A DNA stretch of 28,717 nucleotides from Actinomycetota bacterium. Its GTDB lineage: Bacteria; Actinomycetota; Coriobacteriia; Anaerosomatales; Anaerosomataceae. A program made the position numbers and the translations under genes. The DNA is taken from assembly GCA_011372845.1 (NCBI GenBank), contig DSAI01000008.1, positions 1 to 28,717 of the forward strand, written 5' to 3'. This document shows, piece by piece, positions 24,739-28,717 of this stretch. The notes below the pieces were generated by a model. That model searched no databases and was not told the origin of the DNA. It saw only the letters and a list, made by a program, of their open reading frames with translations. Position 1 is the first letter of the stretch. The number at the start of each line of letters is the position of its first letter.

Positions 24739-25364
24739 GCCGGACCCTCCTTCCGTGCATCGAGACGTTCATTGAGCCATCGCGCGCCCACGATCATGAA
24801 CGCGAACACCAGGAACGCCCCCGGGAACAACAGGAACAGGCTCGGCGGCGCGAACCCCGCCGGGAGGCTGATGAGCGTCGAATCGAACCAGACTATCTTG
24901 CCGGTGCCGAGGATCTCGCGGACGAACGCAAGGAGCACTATCACGGTGGAGAACCCGATGCCCATGCCAAGACCATCAGCGATCGCGAAGCCAACCTTGT
25001 TGTGGTACGCGAACGCCTCGGCACGACCCAGGATCATGCAGTTCACCACGATCAGCGGGATCCAGATGCCGAGCACGCTGTAGATGCTCGGTACGAACGC
25101 CTTCATCACGAGGTCCACGATGGTGACGAAGGACGCGATGACGACGATGAATATCGGTATACGCACCTGGCTCGGGATGACCCTGCGGAACAGCGACACA
25201 AGCACGTTGCTCATCGCGAGGACGAAGATCACCGCGAAGCCCATGAACAGCGCGTTCTGGAACTGCGTGGAGACCGCGAGCGTGGCGCACAGGCCGATCA
25301 TCAGAACGGTCAGCGGGTTCTCGATACCGATCCCGCGACGGAACACGCGTAGCCACTCGCTCAT
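24726..25364 (-). CDS. rnfE: Rnf complex subunit E
   Basis: RnfE is the partner of RnfA. The 212-aa polytopic protein has NPLTVLMIGLCATLAVST with C26, and WIPLIVVNCMILGRAEAFA with C109, matching the paired cysteine positions of the family. It also has the DGLGMGIGFSTVIVLLAFVRE segment (DGLGMGIGFSTVIVLLAFVR within about 129-149). The ATG at 25364 overlaps the rnfG stop as ATGA, so translation is coupled. A short charged tail (LDARKEGPACRV) follows the last helix and overlaps the rnfA start. Confidence 0.97.
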   Translation of the reverse strand: MSEWLRVFRRGIGIENPLTVLMIGLCATLAVSTQFQNALFMGFAVIFVLAMSNVLVSLFRRVIPSQVRIPIFIVVIASFVTIVDLVMKAFVPSIYSVLGIWIPLIVVNCMILGRAEAFAYHNKVGFAIADGLGMGIGFSTVIVLLAFVREILGTGKIVWFDSTLISLPAGFAPPSLFLLFPGAFLVFAFMIVGARWLNERLDARKEGPACRV

Positions 25365-25960
25365 TGAGAACCTCCCTCCGATCCGCTCATATCCAACCCG
25401 CTCAGGACCTCGCTGTACACACGCCCCGCGGCCGCGACGCCGTTCCGCACGCCGTTGGACGACTTCGTCGAACCGCTGATCACGTCCAGCGAGCTGACAT
25501 CGTCATCGGCGAAGCCCGCGCCGAGGTCCGCGAACTGCTGCAGGAACCACTCCTCGCTCATGACTTTGGTCCCCAGCCCCGCGGTCTCGTTATGAGACAG
25601 GATGCTGACACCCGTCACTGAACCGGATGTATCCATTCCTATAACGACCACCATCGGACCACCGTATCCGCGCGACGAGACCTTGAGCGCCCAGCCCAGG
25701 TGCCCACTGTCGTCGGCCGCGTAGAAGGCGTCGAGCACATCCACCGGTGCGGCCGCATCATCCATCTCTGTGACGATCCGCGAGTCCTCGAGACATGTGA
25801 ACGTGGCGTCCGGGAGCACCGCCTGCAGCGAACGCTCCTCGGCCAGACGGTCCTGCTCGGCGATCTTGGGCGCCGTGACCGCGTATGTGACCGACAGCCC
25901 GGCCGCAGCCACCACGCATGTCACGAGCACCGGTATCACGAGTTTCAACAGATTACTCAT
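25361..25960 (-). CDS. rnfG: Rnf complex subunit G, FMN-binding
   Basis: RnfG carries covalently bound FMN on the outer face and relays electrons. The 199-aa protein has an N-terminal membrane anchor (about 7-29), then an FMN-binding domain with GWALKVSSRGYGGPMVVVIG (89-108) and HNETAGLGTKV (123-133). The flavin-attachment site reads DVISGSTKSSNGV (159-171), in which T165 is the expected acceptor. The usual motif is D-x-x-[ST]-G-A-T, so Ala is replaced by Ser here. The ATG at 25960 overlaps the rnfD stop by 8 nt. The flavin transferase ApbE that would load FMN is not in the window. Confidence 0.95.
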   Translation of the reverse strand: MSNLLKLVIPVLVTCVVAAAGLSVTYAVTAPKIAEQDRLAEERSLQAVLPDATFTCLEDSRIVTEMDDAAAPVDVLDAFYAADDSGHLGWALKVSSRGYGGPMVVVIGMDTSGSVTGVSILSHNETAGLGTKVMSEEWFLQQFADLGAGFADDDVSSLDVISGSTKSSNGVRNGVAAAGRVYSEVLSGLDMSGSEGGSQ

Positions 25961-26954
25961 CGCTCTTCACCACCCCGAACACCCGCGGACGCGTCATCCG
26001 GTCGATCAGCGGCGCCAGGCCGTTCATGAACAGGATGGCGAAGGTTGTCGACTCGGGCATCGGCCCAACGAACCGGCCCAGCGCATTGAAGAGCCCGCAG
26101 CCGATGCCGTAGATGAGGCGCCCCTTCTTGGACATCGGCGACGAGACATAGTCGGTGGCCATGAAGAAGGCGCCCAACAGAACACCGCCCGCGAGAACAT
26201 GGAAGACGGGGTCGGAGCCGAAAGCCCACGATACGATCCCCATGGTGCCGATGTAACCGGCAGGGATGCGCCAGTCGATGATGCCCTTGATGATCAGAAC
26301 CGCCCCGCCCAGGATCAGCAGCGCGGCCGAGATCTCTCCGAGGGAGCCTTCGAGGTTCTTGAGCAATAGTGGCTCGTACTGTGCGACCAGGTCGAAACCG
26401 TAGCCGCCTGACGCCGCGCGATCGGCGGTTGCCACTGCAAGCCGCGTCGCGCCCGAGATCGTGTCGTATCCCTCGGCGCTCACATCGGCAAGAGTGCGGA
26501 ACCAACCGCGGTTCTCGACCCCAGCAAGCACTCCCGCCCACGAGAGCGCCACGAAGGCCCGCCCCACGAGCGCGGGGTTGAACAGGTTGTGTCCGAGTCC
26601 GCCGAAGACCATCTTGCCGAGCGCGATGGCGATGAAGGCGCCCACGGCCGCCATCCACCACGGCGTGCGCGGCGGCAGGGCCAGCGCAAGCAGCAGTCCC
26701 GTCACAAGCGCGCTGCCGTCGAGGATGGTCTGCGGACGGCGCGCGATGGCATTCCATGCCGCCTCCGTCCCGATGGCCACGCCGATCGTCACGACCAGCA
26801 GCTGCACGGCCACGAGACCCATGTTCACGATGGCCCATATCGCCGCGGGGGCGAGGGCGGCGACCACCCAGAGCATGATGCCCGAGCATGTCGCCTTCGA
26901 TGTGATGTGCGGCGAGGGGCCGACGATGTGCTGTTGAACCCGGGAATCGCTCAT
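25953..26954 (-). CDS. rnfD: Rnf complex subunit D, FMN-binding
   Basis: RnfD is a NqrB-like polytopic subunit with covalent FMN and is part of the ion path. The 333-aa protein starts MSDSRVQQHIVGPSPHITSK, then has about nine helices. It includes the family motif GGLGHNLFNPALVGRAFVALSW and the flavinylation site DTISGAT with acceptor T170. The ATG at 26954 shares one base with the rnfC stop (TGATG) and has AAGGGGG upstream. The frame is open to 27167 inside rnfC, but that part is not RnfD-like. The flavinylation motif is canonical, unlike that of RnfG. Confidence 0.96.
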   Translation of the reverse strand: MSDSRVQQHIVGPSPHITSKATCSGIMLWVVAALAPAAIWAIVNMGLVAVQLLVVTIGVAIGTEAAWNAIARRPQTILDGSALVTGLLLALALPPRTPWWMAAVGAFIAIALGKMVFGGLGHNLFNPALVGRAFVALSWAGVLAGVENRGWFRTLADVSAEGYDTISGATRLAVATADRAASGGYGFDLVAQYEPLLLKNLEGSLGEISAALLILGGAVLIIKGIIDWRIPAGYIGTMGIVSWAFGSDPVFHVLAGGVLLGAFFMATDYVSSPMSKKGRLIYGIGCGLFNALGRFVGPMPESTTFAILFMNGLAPLIDRMTRPRVFGVVKSDE

Positions 26955-28252
26955 CACTTCGCCCCCTTCGACATCGCCGCGGACTTGCCGACCCTGATGA
27001 GTTGCAGCAATGGGCGCTTGGTGGGGCACACGTAGGAACATGCACCGCACTCGATGCAGTCGATGACGCTCCTCGCGGCCACCGCATCCCACATCCTGCG
27101 CCCCGAGTAGGTCGCCAGGATGTACGGCTCCAGTCCCATCGGACATACCTCGGGACAACGTCCGCAACGGATGCAGGGCTGGTCGTCGGAGATTGCCCGT
27201 GCGGCCACTCCCTTCTCCAGGGCGACGATGCCGGATGACCCCTTCGCGATCGGCACTTCGAGCGTCCCGAGCGCCTGTCCCGTCATCGGACCACCGGCGA
27301 TCACGCGCTCCACGTCGCCGACGAAGCCGCCCGCGTGCTCGATCAGATCGCTCACAAGCGTTCCGAAAAGCACCCGGTAGTTGCCGGGCCGGGCGACGGC
27401 ACCCGTGACCGTCACGATGCGCTCCATCAGCGGCCGTCCATGCTCCAGAGCATCGGCGATGGCCGCTGCCGTGGCTACGTTATGGACCAGCGCTCCGGTG
27501 GCCGCCGGCAGCTTCCCGTGAGGCACTTCCTTCCTGAGCAGCGCGTAGATCAGCTGCTTCTCGGCGCCCTGCGGATACATGGTGGGAAGCTCGGTGACCT
27601 CTATGTCCGAACCTGCCACCTTTCGCAGCGCGGCCGCAGCGTCGGGCTTGTTGTCCTCGAGCCCGATGATCACACGTGAGGCGCCGACGATATCGCGTAT
27701 GTGCCGCGCACCCGCGACCACGTGTTCCGGTTCCTCGAGCATGAGGCGATGGTCGCAGGTGAGGAAGGGCTCGCACTCGCAGCCGTTGAGGATGACAGTA
27801 TCGATGGCCATACCCTTGGGTGGGCTCAGCTTCACCACGCTGGGGAACGTCGCACCGCCCATACCCACGATGCCGGCTGCTCGCACTCTGGCCCGCGCAT
27901 CGCCGGTGTCCTCCACCGGCACGAAAGACCCCAGATCTTGCGGCGCGTCGGGCTCGATCGTCACCGCGGCTACGCGCTGGCCTCCGGCCGTGAGCGTGAC
28001 GCCCACCTCGGTCACCACGCCGGATACCGGGCTATGAACGGGCGCTGACACCATGGCGTCCACATCCCCGATCATCTGGCCTCGCTCCACCCGATCGCCC
28101 TTGCCCACCAGCGGAGCGCACGGAGCGCCAAGGTGCTGGCTCAGAGGCACCACGAGGCGCTCCGGCACCGGCGCCCGCTCGACGGCGGACGCCGCCGTCC
28201 TCTCCTTGTGTCCGGGCGGGTGTACTCCGCCCATGAACGCAGACCTGCCCAC
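26954..28252 (-). CDS. rnfC: Rnf complex subunit C, NADH/ferredoxin side
   Basis: RnfC is the peripheral subunit that transfers electrons to NAD+. The 432-aa protein opens with FMGGVHPPGHKERTA (6-20). It has a lipoyl-like region (about 66-84), the nucleotide-binding segment GIVGMGGATFPSVVKL (127-142), ILNGCECEPFLTCDHRL (154-170), MYPQGAEKQLIYAL (225-238) and an SLBB-like region (about 278-326). Two [4Fe-4S] motifs follow, C360/C363/C366/C370 and C399/C402/C405/C409. The GTG at 28252 has GAAGGGG about 5 nt upstream. It begins 58 nt after ndk; that gap shows no clear promoter or terminator, so readthrough from ndk is possible. Confidence 0.97.
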   Translation of the reverse strand: MGRSAFMGGVHPPGHKERTAASAVERAPVPERLVVPLSQHLGAPCAPLVGKGDRVERGQMIGDVDAMVSAPVHSPVSGVVTEVGVTLTAGGQRVAAVTIEPDAPQDLGSFVPVEDTGDARARVRAAGIVGMGGATFPSVVKLSPPKGMAIDTVILNGCECEPFLTCDHRLMLEEPEHVVAGARHIRDIVGASRVIIGLEDNKPDAAAALRKVAGSDIEVTELPTMYPQGAEKQLIYALLRKEVPHGKLPAATGALVHNVATAAAIADALEHGRPLMERIVTVTGAVARPGNYRVLFGTLVSDLIEHAGGFVGDVERVIAGGPMTGQALGTLEVPIAKGSSGIVALEKGVAARAISDDQPCIRCGRCPEVCPMGLEPYILATYSGRRMWDAVAARSVIDCIECGACSYVCPTKRPLLQLIRVGKSAAMSKGAK

Positions 28253-28310
28253 GCATACCCCTTCCCCGGTACGGGTCGCTCACTGCAGCGCGATCACCAC
28301 AGGCCCACGA

Positions 28311-28715
28311 TCACTGGCCAAAGAAGATCGCGATCTCCCTCTCGGCGCTCTCGGGCGAGTCGGATCCGTGCACGATGTTCGCATCGAGAGTAAGGCCGTA
28401 GTCGCCACGGATCGTGCCCGGCGCCGCCTCCTTGGGATTCGTCACACCCATCAGCTTGCGTACCACGGGCACGGCGTCGGGGCCGGACAGCACCATCTTC
28501 ACGACCGGTCCGGAGGTGATGTACTCCACGAGTCCGTTGTAGAACGGCTTGCCTTCGTGCTCCGCGTAGTTGGCAGCCGCCTGTTCCGGCGTTACCACCC
28601 CGAGCTCCATCCGCTCAACGACGAGTCCCACGTCTTCGAAGCGTCCCACGATGCGGCCGATGAGGCCCCGCGCGACGGCGTCGGGTTTGATCATGCAGTA
28701 GGTCTTCTGATCCAC
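28311..28715 (-). CDS. ndk: Nucleoside diphosphate kinase
   Basis: Ndk transfers the gamma-phosphate of ATP to nucleoside diphosphates through a phosphohistidine. The 134-aa protein shows TYCMIKPDAVARGLIGRIVG near the start and the active-site segment ANIVHGSDSPESAEREI, whose His is the phosphorylated residue. The start is a GTG at 28715, two bases from the right edge, so its ribosome-binding site and promoter cannot be seen and an upstream start cannot be fully excluded. Family length (about 130-140 aa) supports a complete gene. Confidence 0.95.
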   Translation of the reverse strand: MDQKTYCMIKPDAVARGLIGRIVGRFEDVGLVVERMELGVVTPEQAAANYAEHEGKPFYNGLVEYITSGPVVKMVLSGPDAVPVVRKLMGVTNPKEAAPGTIRGDYGLTLDANIVHGSDSPESAEREIAIFFGQ

Positions 28716-28717
28716 GC

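Noticed and set aside
26955-27167. N-terminal extension of rnfD inside rnfC
   Set aside because: The extension is a shadow of rnfC. The ATG at 26954 has a good ribosome-binding site and the usual RnfD start.
28253-28310. Promoter for the rnf operon in the gap after ndk
   Set aside because: The best pair (TTGGCC and GGTGAT at 17 nt) is poor at the -10, and no other candidate was better, so no promoter is called.

Overview
This 28.7 kb window is a gene-dense, high-GC chromosomal segment. I place 30 protein-coding genes, and all of them read on the minus strand. Most are joined by 1-13 nt overlaps or gaps of under 60 nt. The longest non-coding stretch is about 240 nt (21401-21639), so no gap exceeds 300 nt. 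I see no tRNA, rRNA, insertion sequence, phage gene or CRISPR array. GTG and TTG starts, high GC, a complete Rnf complex in the order C-D-G-E-A-B, and the actinobacterial/clostridial-type block obg-proB-proA-nadD-yqeK-LCP-rsfS together suggest an anaerobic Actinomycetota, most likely of the Coriobacteriia type. That placement is inferred from gene content and order, not from a marker comparison.

Read in the direction of transcription (right to left), the layout is as follows. (1) ndk (nucleoside diphosphate kinase). (2) An energy module: rnfC, rnfD, rnfG, rnfE, rnfA and rnfB encode a ferredoxin:NAD+ oxidoreductase ion pump, followed by a secreted NusG-domain-II protein and a small membrane protein of the Gx / heptaprenyl diphosphate synthase component I family. 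(3) radC, then a separately promoted cell-elongation module mreB-mreC-mreD-mrdA(PBP2)-rodA. A DUF697 membrane-type protein follows rodA. (4) A B12-binding-type radical SAM protein and its DUF2344 partner, overlapping each other and leading into RNase G/E. (5) Ribosomal proteins L21 and L27 with their own promoter, a terminator-like hairpin, and the ribosome-assembly GTPase Obg. (6) proB-proA (proline synthesis), nadD (NAD synthesis), yqeK (HD hydrolase), a LytR/LCP-like protein, rsfS (ribosome silencing) and an EamA transporter. (7) After a 140-nt control region, a large fused FAD/Fe-S oxidoreductase that runs off the left edge.

The window is mostly conserved housekeeping, so any unusual biology is in details. 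These are: a control region with four alternating GATACC/GGTATC half-sites built over a good sigma-70-type promoter (2330-2379); a perfect 9-bp-arm palindrome at the predicted mreB transcription start; an L21 protein with a long Lys/Ala/Pro tail ending in a Cys3-His zinc-knuckle-like motif; an LCP-family protein lacking the usual catalytic Arg-Asp motif; and several genes of unknown function (NusG-II protein, Gx protein, DUF697 protein, radical SAM/DUF2344 pair) embedded in well-understood modules. All statements come from reading the sequence; no database searches were run.
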